Source of the DNA: Thuidium tamariscinum
Lineage: Eukaryota > Streptophyta > Bryopsida > Hypnales > Thuidiaceae
NCBI GenBank assembly: GCA_947034885.2
Contig: OX344758.2
Location: 23,339,067 to 23,403,066, forward strand
Length of the DNA: 64,000 bases
Direction: 5' to 3'
Shown here piece after piece: positions 49,402 to 60,565 of this stretch (position 1 is its first letter; each line of letters starts with the position of its first letter). Position numbers and translations under genes: made by a program. Below the pieces are notes generated by a model. That model was not told where the DNA came from. It saw only the letters and a program-made list of their open reading frames with translations, and searched no databases.

Positions 49402-52264
49402 TCAGCCGACATATGCACGGTCTTCTGTCGCATGCACTATCAGTGTGTCTTCCTCAGGTACTGGAGTGCCCCTTCGCTGCTTGTAGACAAATTGCGAACC
49501 AGCCCATAGAAGGAGTAGCATGGCCACAACACAGCCGAAGGCGAAAAAGAAGAACTCGTTGGCTTTTGAGAGGCGATCGCCAATAATGGCTACCAAAGCC
49601 ACAGTCACAAGGTTCCCTGCATCATAAACGAAACAGAAGCTCAAATTTGTACGATCAAAATTAAACATACAGCTTACACATGGCCCCCACTTGACTGGTA
49701 AAAGTTTCAGTACCATCCTTCTAACCGGGAGATTTCTTTCTTTAGGCCATTTGTGATACCTCACCAAAGGATGGAATATCCCTCCCTAAGTTTCTTGTGG
49801 CGGAATTTTAATTAGAGTGGACACTGACACCTCACTGATAGGGTCCATATTTTCTTTAAAGGCACAGCAACCTCACTGGAATTGGACAATAATGATATGA
49901 CCAAGACACAAGAGACCCAAAAGGTAGTACATACCTGTTCTAGTTCTTTTGCAATTATGAGTTTCATTACACTATCAGTCTCCGCCTCTATTTCATTGGC
50001 AATTATGTCAATAAGTCTCGAAAAGATTACCTGCCGAGACAGTGAAGAGCCATGCAGACTGGACAACAGCTTTCATGGAATCTGGAGCCTGTGAGTATGC
50101 AAACTCTAATCCTGTGATGCTAAACATGATCTCCCCGGCTGTGATAACAACATACTGCGGGATCTGCCACAATATCGACAACGACTCTCCAGACGCAGCA
50201 TGGTTGTCAATTGCAACCTGCAAAAGGCCAGAAAACAAGAATGCAATGGCACTCAAAATCATGCCAATAACCATCCTCGGAACAGGCCGCAATGAATATC
50301 GGTGATATTCAATGAATGGATAAATGACTTGATCGAACAGGGGGATCATCACCAGAATGAGAACAGGGTTAAGGGCCTGCATACACACAAAAAAATGTGC
50401 TATCAGAGGTATGAAAACTGTACACAACTACTGAAAGTAAGACCGGAATGAGCAGGACTAATCACGAAGTTCTGCATCCGCCACTAGTATGATCGAACTC
50501 AGGACTGGAGACCAAGACCTTCATTTATTATGAAATGAGAAGAGGATTCAAACCTTGACTACAGGAAAGAGCTAATATGAAACACCACCTGCGAGGGAAC
50601 TACAAGAAAGCTCCCCAGACTAGAAACAGCAAAGTTTTCGACTTCGTCCGCTTTAGATTTCACAGATCGAAGCAACAAGCTTCAGATAACAAACTTAAGA
50701 AAATTCATCCAATTTATGAAGTTATTCAAACCCAATGTTGCATCTGCTGGAATAAGTAACGATTCCATCTCAAAGCGGTAGCTTGAACCTTTGTATCTCA
50801 TAAATTTTTAGCATGCCACTTGGGAGCCCTGTAAGCACCACCCCTTTATGCTCTTCAAGATCATTCTCGTTGATTAGGCCAGCACTGAACAAAATCAGGT
50901 AAACTGAATTTAAGAATGATTTTACACCAACCAAGATGCAGGATTTCTTGTAATCTCAAGCTTGTTGCTTTCGACCTCAAATGGACCTTAGGTAGGGTTA
51001 TCAGCACCTTGAGTAAAGCGCTCTGAAGCAATATGCACGGTTCAACAGCAGAGGAGACGGACGGACCTGCATCTGGTCAGGCTGAATGGTGATATTGAAG
51101 AGCCATGGAACGCGGCCATCAAGAGTGCTAGCTTGAAAGACCCACTTAGACGACTGCTGATCAAACAGAGACCAAAAGAGGGGCGTCGGGAGAAGCAATG
51201 CCAAGACACGCATGAGTCCCTTCACATCCTCCACCACCGACGAGTCATGCTTGGCCTTGGCGCTGTCTAACCAGTGCGAGCCTCGCCCACGTCCCCTCCG
51301 CAGCTTGATAGCATCCACCACCACTCCCCCGACCTCCGCAAACACATTGCCCTCGGGAGGACGGTTAACATACGTGCCGCGTCCCAACCAGAAGATGAGC
51401 AACGCACACATCATGAGAGCCGCTGGCACAGCGAATGCAATAGCATACGAAAAGTCGGTCCGCAACAACGGTGTCAAGATGGTTGAGAGCACGGACCCCG
51501 CGTTCACTGCGAAGTAGTACATGGAGAAGAATTGACGATGCAAGCGCTCCTTCGTTGGCCCATCCGGCAGAGAGTACTGGATCTGATCACCCCCGAACGC
51601 TGCCACGCACGGCTTGATGCCCCCTGTGCCAAAGGCTATCAATCCCAAGGCCCCGGATGTCGACCAGAACAGCGTCCTCTGCGTGCTGGCATCGGCCTTG
51701 GGTAATGCCGACGCTGCCATCACCCAGTTCCCAATGCAATACACAATCGACAGGTAGAGTACAGTGCGGTATTTGCCCTGCACAAGTGGCGCCTGTCAAT
51801 TCCCATGAGCAGACACTGCTAGCAACATCACCAGCACAGGGACATTCATGTAGCATCGTAAGAATGGCGGCGAAGGGAGAAATCAGAGACAGTTCAGACA
51901 TGGGGTACGACGCATTGAGTGATAGTCATGTCAGTACCCAGTAACAATCACTAATGAAGGCGCCGAGGAGCGGCGTGGCGTAGCAAGCCACGATGAAGAG
52001 ATGAACGAGCTCCGTGGACTCGTTCTCACTCAAACGCAGGTGCTGCACCAAGTAGAGCGCCAAGATGGTTTTCATGCCATAGAACGAGAACCGCTCGCAA
52101 AATTCATTCCACACAATGTATTTGATGCTCCCAGGAAATGATTCAAAGTACCCAGCCCTAGCAGGCTTCGCATTCCGGCTCGACACCAGCAGCGGCGAAT
52201 TCTCCTCCCCCACAGCATCTACGGCCACGTAGTCGCCGCTTCGTTCCACTGCATCCCCCGCCAT
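49402..52264 (-). CDS. proton-coupled oligopeptide transporter, POT/SLC15 type
   Basis: Exons (5' to 3' on the - strand) 52264-51938, 51777-51067, 50376-50031, 49616-49402; phases agree, 532 aa. It imports di- and tripeptides with protons through a membrane of 12 helices. Marks: NEFCERFSFYGMKTILALYL (residues 53-72) with the proton-coupling ExxER motif at 54-58; GAFISDCYWGKYRTVLYLS spanning the first junction; LGLIAFGTGGIKPCVAAFGG; FFSMYYFAVNAGS; PDQMQALNPVLI spanning the exon 2/3 junction; WQIPQYVVITAGEIMFSITG and LEFAYSQAPDSMKAVVQS. These match SLC15A1/2 and bacterial DtpT better than the plant NPF/NRT1 family. The large extracellular domain of animal SLC15A1/2 is absent. Two acidic/LL motifs in the first 30 residues (EENSPLL) could be sorting signals. 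Start is the first ATG in frame; the frame is open upstream to 52306. Confidence 0.91.
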
Positions 52265-53642
52265 ATCAACGGGAAACGCAATGTCCTCTTGCAATCCCTT
52301 CTGCACCCCAATACTACGCTCGTCGCTCAGTCGTGGACGTTCTCCTCAGAATTTAATGTCAGCCCTAACCCTAGCATTGATTGTGAGCTTCGAAGACCTC
52401 ACACAAGCAACTGCACTGGCCCTAGCAGCAGCAGTCCCACCGACAATTAGTCATACTAATAAACTATGCACCATCTTAGGAGCACTACTGTTCAAGCACA
52501 AAGCTGAATCATCTGCAGGGAAGCTATCTCTAGTTATCTATCCTCTTCAACATTTAGTTCCAGCCAAAATAGACTACCTGTAAATTTTGCAACACGCAGC
52601 TCCTCACTTCAGTCTACGGCTCACCCAGCCCTGCCATTCGGGATAGACTAATGGAAACTACCGGTAACACGAGCAGAAAAATGAAGTAGAACTATTGTAC
52701 TGTACAGTACGGCAACATTCTACCTCACTCGGATCCTTCTAATAGCTTAGACTGGAATTGCAAATCCCCTCTGTATCTCGAGATTCTCTCATATTCCTGG
52801 AAATGCACATTCCCGGAGTATCCCGAGAATCTCTCGTGCACTAGATCTCAAGTTCGTAGGGAAGTCGGCACGTCCTTTTCCCCATTTCCCAAAATTGAGA
52901 CACAAGAAGCGAAGCAACCTGCAGAGACGACGAAGAAACTAAACCAAACCTAACCTAACTTAACTGTACGAGGACAGTGAGAGATCTCGCCCCTCCTGCA
53001 GAGTATGTGTAGCGTGCACGACGAGAGGGACGCACAGATCAAAATGAGGCGTCGACTTAATTCGCAAAGACGCCGCAAAAACCAAATGGCGACATAACTC
53101 ACCTGAACGCTGCTGTTGCGGGCCTGCCCTGAGAGATTGTGCTAGCACAGAGCTGGGCCCGCAATGAAATCAACTGAACCGACGTTAGTGCGAGATGTAA
53201 TATGTGAAGTTCTGGCAGTACCGGCGTGTCCAAAGGATGCCTTTCTTGTGCGGTCGGTCTTATTTTAGGGTTTGCACCCAATACTGTACACGGGGTAACT
53301 TAACCAAAACATGTCCAACGAGAAATTGCGCACCAGCTTGCGAGTCTCGGAGGAAGGTTGCCTACGTCGCCTGGCAACTCCCCACCAACTTCTCATTACC
53401 AACTTCTCATTACCCAACTTCTCATTACTGTAGTAAGTTAGGGATAGCCACACCTTCACTACACCCCATTATGTGCAGTATTTCCCATTGGCTTTCCCTA
53501 TTGGCTTTCTATTGGCTCTCTATGCCAAAATGAACTTTGTTTTGTTAAATCTTCTCTACATGCATTAGGGATAGTCACACCTCTTTCCCCCTAAATTTTT
53601 TTTTAAAGAATGACTTCCATTTGAGGGAAAAGACGAGCCAAT
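52265..53642. other. transporter upstream region and copia flank
   Basis: GC-balanced to about 53.3 kb; probably the transporter 5' UTR and promoter. Contains short tandem repeats near 53.4 kb. ORFs in all frames are compositional shadows. Confidence 0.4.
53387..53429 (+). repeat. three copies of AACTTCTCATTACC
   Basis: Units at 53387-53400, 53401-53415 (one extra C) and 53416-53429. A similar TATTGGCTTTC/TATTGGCTCTC repeat lies at about 53485-53521. Confidence 0.85.
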
Positions 53643-53877
53643 TGTTGGAGTTGTAAGCTACAACAATAAAACAGATGAAGATAAGTAATCCTTCCACCAC
53701 ACAAGTAAGTTTCATTGAAAGAGGAATGAGCGTCTTATAATCGCGTATATGGAGAGGGGAAAGAAACAATAAGTAACTGCCTGAATGAACTAATGATTGC
53801 AAACTACAGTCTAATGATCAGGTGGTGTATATCAATCTAATCTATGTATGGTGAAGTGGGGGACTATACATCCAACA
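53643..53877 (-). mobile_element. 3' LTR of the copia retrotransposon
   Basis: On the - strand it runs from TGTTGGATGTATAG to GCTTACAACTCCAACA: 235 bp with TG..CA ends inside a TGTTGGA/TCCAACA inverted repeat. A polypurine tract (TTGAGGGGAG) lies immediately upstream on the element strand at 53878-53888, as required for plus-strand priming. The matching 5' LTR is not in the window. Confidence 0.85.
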
Positions 53878-56158
53878 CTCCCCTCAATCTACTACTTCCT
53901 AAAATTAATTTCACATGTGGTCCCTTTTGGCCACAGTTGGTCGTGGAGACCAAAAGATCTCTCACAGGTTTGAAAGTGAAATGGAGCCAAGCTTCAATGG
54001 TGACACTTGTCAATATCTCTTAGAGAGGTCTTTTGAAATTCTTCTAAAGTCGTCGAGTGCAAGCAATTCCTCAACTCGTAAAGTCATACCCTACTTAATG
54101 GCTTAGTAAGGATGTCAGCTGTCTATTGTTGCGACCTTACAAATTCCAAACGAATTATGCCATTTTGATGTGGTCTCTAATCAAATGGCATGTCTTCTCA
54201 ATATGCTTTGTACATCCTTGGAAGACCGCGTCTTTAGCTATTTTGATACAGCTTTGATTGTCACAAAAGATTGTTATTAGGCGCATGATGGTGAACTGAA
54301 TTTCTTTCAAAAGGCTACGTATCCACTTAGCTTCTTTCGTTGCTTCTACAAGAGCTCTATATTCTGCCTCCAAACTAGACTGAGCCACTTCGTCCTGCAA
54401 TTTACTTTTCCAAGCTATTGGTGATGTACCAATGCTCATTAAATATCCAGAAGTTGATTGTCGTTCATCCTAAGTAATCACTATCTGAGTAGCCAAATGG
54501 TTCTATGTCTCCCCTTCTTGGATAGTGAAGAGCAAGAACTGAGGTGCCTTTTAAGTACCTGAAGATGTAAAGCGTAGCCTAGAGGTGAGCCTCACAGGGG
54601 GGAAGACGTAAATTTGGTTACAATGTTGATTGCAAAAGTGATGTCCAGTTTGGTGTGGGTGAAGTGAAGCAACTTGCCAACCCCCATGCGATAGTAGGTA
54701 GTCCCATAATCATCGAAAAGTAGTGAGTCCATGTTGGTTGATAAAGTATTGTAGAATGCTACTTCTATGGGGGTAGTAGCCGGGATGCAATCCTATAGCT
54801 CCATGTCTCTGAGGCACTTCAAAATGTATCATTGGTGTGATATGATGATCCTGTGAAAATTGTAAAAGAAGTCTACACGTAGATACAGTGAGAGATTTCC
54901 AAGTACAGTCATGGAGAATTTGTGGCAAAGTTGGTCATGTATCCAAGCGATCTTTTGGTAGTAGTTTTTTGTGAGCATAAGATTGTCAATATAGATAATT
55001 AGGAAAACAACCAAACCTACGTTGTAGTGAATGTACAGGCTTGGGTCAAATATGTAGGGTTGTCAAAGCCCGATAGAGAGTAGGTAGGTGTCAATGCGTT
55101 GATGCCAAGGCCAAGATGATTGCCGGAGCCTGTACAAGGCTTTGTGTAAAGAACAAATGAGATGTTCATGGCCGGGTTTAATGAAGCCAGGTGGTTTCTT
55201 GACAAATATTGTTTCTGTAATAGCACCATTTAAAAATGCTATTTATACATCAAGATGAAAGAGGGGTCAATGGTGCATGGCGACCATGCACACCATTGAT
55301 TGCATTGTAGACCATTTGACACCTGAGAGAACGTTTCTTGATAGTTGAAACTTGAGTGTTGTTGATCTCCCCAAGCCACCAATCATGCTTTATATTTTGA
55401 ATGAATTGATGTTGTACCATATTTTAATTTATAGGTCCATTTGACAGTAGTAGCTTTATGGCCCGGTGGTAATTCAACCAAGGACTATGTATTGTTGGCA
55501 ATGATTGGTGTCATTTCTTGGTCCATTGTAGCTTGCCACTTCGGGCAGAGGCAGCATCTAAGTAAAAGAGGGGTTCTTCAAGAGCCATGGCATAGGCATG
55601 AAGATATAGGGTCTTAGTGAATGCAATGGAATAAGCCTTGAGGTCTCCTACAAAATCTGCTTGAGTAGCATAATCAATTAAACAAGATGTCTGAGGGTAT
55701 TTGCAAGCGAGTCGAGCGTTATAAAGTGGAAGTAGGTGAGGAAGACTCGATAGTAGGATGCTCCAAAGGTGCAATGGACACACTAGAGGCTAGAAGCAGG
55801 CCATGCAAACAATGCGACGACACAATGGCTTGGTCGGACGGTGGTGGAGAGTCATCGCGTCTTGTCACTCTTGTGAGCTGGATGGAATCTGCAAGTGGGA
55901 TGTATAGAGCAAATTGGTCAACTAAAGGAGGGTTGGAAATTGGTGACATGAGGATGGAATCAAGGACCTCTAAAGTTGTTGCACCATCCGGAATAGCCTC
56001 CAATGAAATGCTCGGAGTGTTGTTAGCCTCAAAGACTATGTGCCAAAAGCAAGCCTCAGATAATTGTGCATCTCCACTAACTAAGATTGATTTTGGTTTA
56101 GAATAATAGAATTGATATCCTTTGGTATGATTTGAGTATCCTACAAAAATGCATTTAA

Positions 56159-56892
56159 GGGTGAGTTCAAGAAAGACCGGTCCTATTTCACGTCACGATC
56201 AATGTGACAATGTTGTTTTTGGCAATAACTTTTGATGCATGAATCCTATAAGTTTGAAATTTTTATTGGAGATGCCTAATTTGATGTTTATCAGGTCCTT
56301 TATTTTTTTAAACTTTTTAAACTTAATTTTATAATTAATTTTTAATTTAGCTAATTTGTCACAATTAGGAGTTTCAGAGTGTTCACTACGTTAGGAGTAC
56401 CCAAATTTAATGATTTAGAGCTCAAAATTTCATGGTCTATTTACATAGTAGGGAATCATGTATCCACCAAAGTAAATTTGAAAATATATTATTTTATGCC
56501 CTCTAGATGAGTACAAACAACACTTCCTTTGCATGCAATTTTTTAACATTGAAGATGGTTTTTAGATAATTCTTTTGGTGAAATCTAATCATCATCAACT
56601 ATTCCCTAATGGCCAATTTTCAATTTTTCAAAAAGTTTCTTTTCCTATTTTTTACAAATAAAAATGTAAAAGTGCCTATTTTCATGAGATTTTGCACTTT
56701 TCTAGTTCACCTACTTAGAAAAATTTTCTACACTTTTCCTTCATATTATATCCTCTTCTTCAAAAAATATACATTAAGAATATTTTTCACAATTTTTAAA
56801 AATTATTTTTCTATTTTTAAAGTACTCCCGAAAAATCATGAGTACTATGGCCAAAGTGTACAAAAACTTGTCGGTCTTTCTTGAACTCACCC
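56159..56892 (+). mobile_element. R2 element, intact copy, nested in the copia integrase/RT region
   Basis: 734 bp with long terminal inverted repeats (GGGTGAGTTCAAGAAAGACC at the left and its inverse ending at 56892), flanked by TTAA on both sides (56155-56158 and 56893-56896). The interrupted copia reading frame continues across a single TTAA, so insertion with TTAA duplication is supported independently. No transposase; non-autonomous, piggyBac-like by target site. Confidence 0.9.
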
Positions 56893-57265
56893 TTAATGAT
56901 TCGATCATCCAATTTCATCCGATTCTTTGTTAGTACATGGACAAAAGTTATGCATCCAAAAACTTTTAGGGGATGTAATTCTAGAATAGTGTCATGAAGC
57001 TATTGATAGGGTCTAATCCTTGAATTTGCGTGAATGGGAGATTTACGCAGTGGTTACTGCCTCGGACCATAAGAAAGGCGGGGTCCTCACTTTAGAAACC
57101 ATGGCCCGACATTTCTCCAATAAAGTACAATTCTTGCATTCACTCACACTATTTGGGTGTGTATTATAAGCTTTGGTAAAATTGTGCAAAATTCCTATTT
57201 TTTGTAGCAATTGTTGGAATTCTATAGATAAGGATTCTTTCCTTTTCTGCGTTTTCACAGTTTTT

Positions 57266-57352
57266 CACTACATTTTTTGCGTTTGTTTCAACACAACTCA
57301 CTTGACGCGTTGTGTTGAAACAAACGCAAAATTTCAGGCTTTTCTTCTAGTG
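57266..57352. mobile_element. small CACTA-type hairpin element
   Basis: 87 bp; begins CACTACATTTTTTGCG and ends TTCTTCTAGTG. Inner arms TTTTGCGTTTGTTTCAACAC / GTGTTGAAACAAACGC are near-perfect inverse repeats around a loop TTGACGC. A 3-bp duplication is not clear. It lies at the truncated edge of the copia fossil and may have been inserted in it. Confidence 0.75.
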
Positions 57353-60189
57353 CTTCATTCCAAATTCCAACCCAAATAGGCAAACAATGCAAAAATTATG
57401 AGCTGAAAACCACCCACCCAAGGACAAGGGGACAAAAAATAGGACAAGTATTTCTTGTAGTTATCCTTATAGAAGTCAACACTTTGATCGGAGAAAACAT
57501 ACCATAAAAGGGTCTAGTTGCAACAAGTTGAAAATTATCACAATAAATTTGTAATTGTACATCAATTAACCCATAAATGATTGTAATATTTCTATGTCAA
57601 CCAATTGTTGACACATTATCAACTTCAAAGTTCTAAACATAGAAAACCAAGGATGTGAATTCGTTGTCAACTTCTATTGATAGTTTGTACACCTGCAAGT
57701 TGTATGTAGACTAGTATGTAACTATAACATTGTACATATGGGACCTCCTTCTCTACAATGTAGTTGCATATTGGTTGTTTAGGACATCTAATCATTCTTT
57801 GACCTATTATATAGGATATATACTTTTTCTAATGGATTGATTTAGTAGATGATCAATGATAGAATAATATGGTTGCAAACCACCAACTTTGATGCTCAAA
57901 GAATAAGCAATCTTTGTAGAAGAGGTTGGTATTAAAAAAACTATAGAATTGCAAAGGGAGATAACTAGATAAATTATTTATGATTTTTCTTTGAAGTCAA
58001 TCATAATCAAAATACCCCTAGCCAATTGACAATCAAAGAGAATATAATTAAAAAATAAGAACATTTCTAATGGTAGAAGAAGTGCACCTAAGCTTGTGAG
58101 CATAAGCTTAAGGAACAATTGTCATTGTCATGGCAAACTTATAAAAGGTTAAGGTGATGCAACACCAAAGTACCCTCTTCAATTCTTCTAGTTTGCAATG
58201 TCAAACAAGGGTTACCTCTCCAACCACTTGTACTAATGTTTCAAAATTTACTATGACAAAAAAATAATGAAGGTACAATAGGAGTAGCAAAAAAAGATGT
58301 TTAAGGTACAAAAGGTAGAAAAAAGAAACAAGGTAAGAGCAAAAATGGAAGGTTTTGCAAGTGTCTTTACTTGGAACCAACCACCACCTCTAATAGTTGC
58401 CTCACTAGAAATAATTAATATATACACCAACTTTTCTAAATACCAAATCTGCCCCTCCACTTACTCTTAATCTACATGCCAATGTTTAATTGCTCCTCTA
58501 AGTTCCATGCCTAATCCTTCCCTAGTATCGCATGATTCCTCTTTATTGCTTGAATCTTTGACTTGTTTCTATTCTACTACTTCTAAAGTGACTATTACTA
58601 TATAGAAATTCCAAAGCAATAGAAGTATCCGTGAGCTTGAATTTCATGCTTTCCTTTGCTTTAATTAATTTTTGGTATTTATGTTGGCTCATAAGATTTT
58701 GATATTTATCGCGACAACAACATATTCAATGGTCATTCTAGAAGCACTTATGGTGGCTTATAGAGTTCTCAATCTCTTGTTGTTTAATATCAATTCTATT
58801 GTGTTTGCCATGTTTTTATTCTTATTTTTGATATTGATGTTTGTATTTTTCCTTTGTAAATTGGTTTGCATATTTTGTATTTCTTAAAGATATATTAAAA
58901 GTCACTTAGTAGTCCAATTGCAATTTATAATTTCAAATGATACAAAGTAATGCATGTTTGTACACCTGGAATATGGGACATGCAATAGGGGTCACAATGA
59001 ATCACACTAAATTGAGACTCATTTTTCATCACTACAAATCCTGAAATTGTTGTCACAACTATATACATTGAAGCAATGTGGTATGTACTATGCCATAAAC
59101 ACTATTGACATTGAGGGGTCAAAGCATCATATGATAAATTAAGTTTGGAAGACTCAAAAAACTCTTTATACTTACAATATGAAAGTTAGTGGCTATAGTA
59201 AGTGAAGTAGGGGCTTCCATAATCACTATTTTCTTCTTGTTACAACCAAGAGGAGAATTTAAAGGAACTAAAATAAGATTAGAGTAGTGCCACTATCCAA
59301 ATGAATTTTTTGTTCCAATGCTCTCCTATCATTATCATGTGAAATCTTGGGTAAGTTGCCAAAATTTTGTTTCTTCATTTTTCTTTTCTTATTATTATTG
59401 TCATTTAGAATTGATTGGATTACAATTAGGATGAATTGGTGTGGAATTAGCAAAAAATTTGTGAAAAAATGATGTTTGTTCCATTAGAATTTTATTTTTT
59501 ACATTTTGAGCATTGTAATTTTAAAAATGCAAAAGAAGAAGAGAAATTTCTATTTGGAATGTACTAACATTTGATGCACTGACTACTTAATCATTTGGAT
59601 TTAACATTGGAAGTTTTGCAAGGAGAAGCCATTGATGGAATTTTAGCTTGTGAGCTCTTAATGATGAATGTTTTGATGAACATCTCATTGTCTCTGCATC
59701 ATATCCATGTTTATAGCAAGATCCAAGATTTTGACTTTGGTAATAGATACATTTGTTTTTCCTCCATGTGCTAAACTCGTATTTGTGTTTTGTAGTCCAT
59801 TGTATTATGGAATCTCCTTGTATTGTAAAATGGATTTTGTGGATGTTTGGGTGAATTTTCTCTAATATATAAAGAGTTGATGACAATGAGCTAGGTTCTC
59901 ATTCTTCTCATTATTGCTATGAATAGGCCTCTTGTTTCTTGATGGAAGTCTTGCATAAATTATTTGTCCATAAATGTAATTATTCCATACTTTGTTAGGG
60001 TTCAAATTAACCCTAACATTCCTTTGGTTGTTGGGGTTCAAGCTAACCCTAAAAAATGTATTTTATAACTAATAAATGTAGCAAGAGTCTTTTAATGAAC
60101 AATTGAGGGTGGCTACTAATATAAATCTAATGAAAAATTTGTTGACTACATTGTATGTTGTACTTGGATAGACTACAATACATACGTTA
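57353..60189. other. intergenic, no gene seen
   Basis: AT-rich; the short ORFs at 58.7 and 59.6 kb are compositional. Confidence 0.45.
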
Positions 60190-60445
60190 CACACGGTGTA
60201 AGAAACTTGCTTTTTTAGATGATGAGCCCAAATTTTCTTAAACAAATTTTAGGCAATGTTTAGGTGATGTCCAATGAAACAACTCCATGTTTTTTTGTCA
60301 ACAACTCAACATTGATGTTAATATGTTGGATGTTTTTGTTGACATAAAAACATGGATTTGTTGCATTGAGTGTCACTTGAACATCACCTAAAATCTTGTT
60401 ATAAAAATGAAACTTGTCATCTAAAACATGGGCTTCTAATAATGA
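60190..60445. repeat. degenerate hairpin MITE
   Basis: Arms TTTAGGTGATGT..CCATGTTTTTTTGTCAAC and GTTGACATAAAAACATGG..ACATCACCTAAA are inverted around about 60265-60420. Outer parts CACGGTGTAAGAAAC and GGGCTTCTAATAATG are weakly inverted and hint at CACTA-type ends. Exact ends and target duplication are not resolved. The GTTGACATAAAAACA core also occurs in the CACTA MITE at 43481-43696, so the two are related. Confidence 0.65.
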
Positions 60446-60565
60446 TGATTTGGTCTTTATTGAATCAAAGAAGTGGTATATGAAGACGGTCATTCTAGAA
60501 ATTTGTGATGGAAGCAACAACATAAAAATGAGGGCATGGATGTGGACGTTGAAATAATTTGAAGC

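Larger units (their letters stand above)
53643..57265 (-). pseudogene. decayed Ty1/copia retrotransposon, 5'-truncated
   Basis: In element order: integrase C-terminal part (57258-57043, ending near PPFLWSEAVTTA), a stretch with IKCIFVGYSNHTKGY split by an inserted element, reverse transcriptase pieces (about 55230-54710, with VVFLIIYIDNLMLT, where the usual YVDD motif reads YIDN), RNase H (54439-54155, SLEAEYRALVEATKEAKW) and the integrity-end ADILTKPL-like segment, then polypurine tract and LTR. Frames shift repeatedly and stops occur, so the copy cannot make a full polyprotein. Gag, protease, the catalytic integrase core and the 5' LTR are missing. Described as a fossil; no product is expected. 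Confidence 0.88.

Noticed and set aside
54155-57258. A functional retrotransposon or virus
   Set aside because: Frameshifts, stops, a nested element and loss of the 5' part mean it is a fossil.
59587-59886. 99-codon minus-strand ORF
   Set aside because: No family resemblance, and no splice-consistent neighbours.
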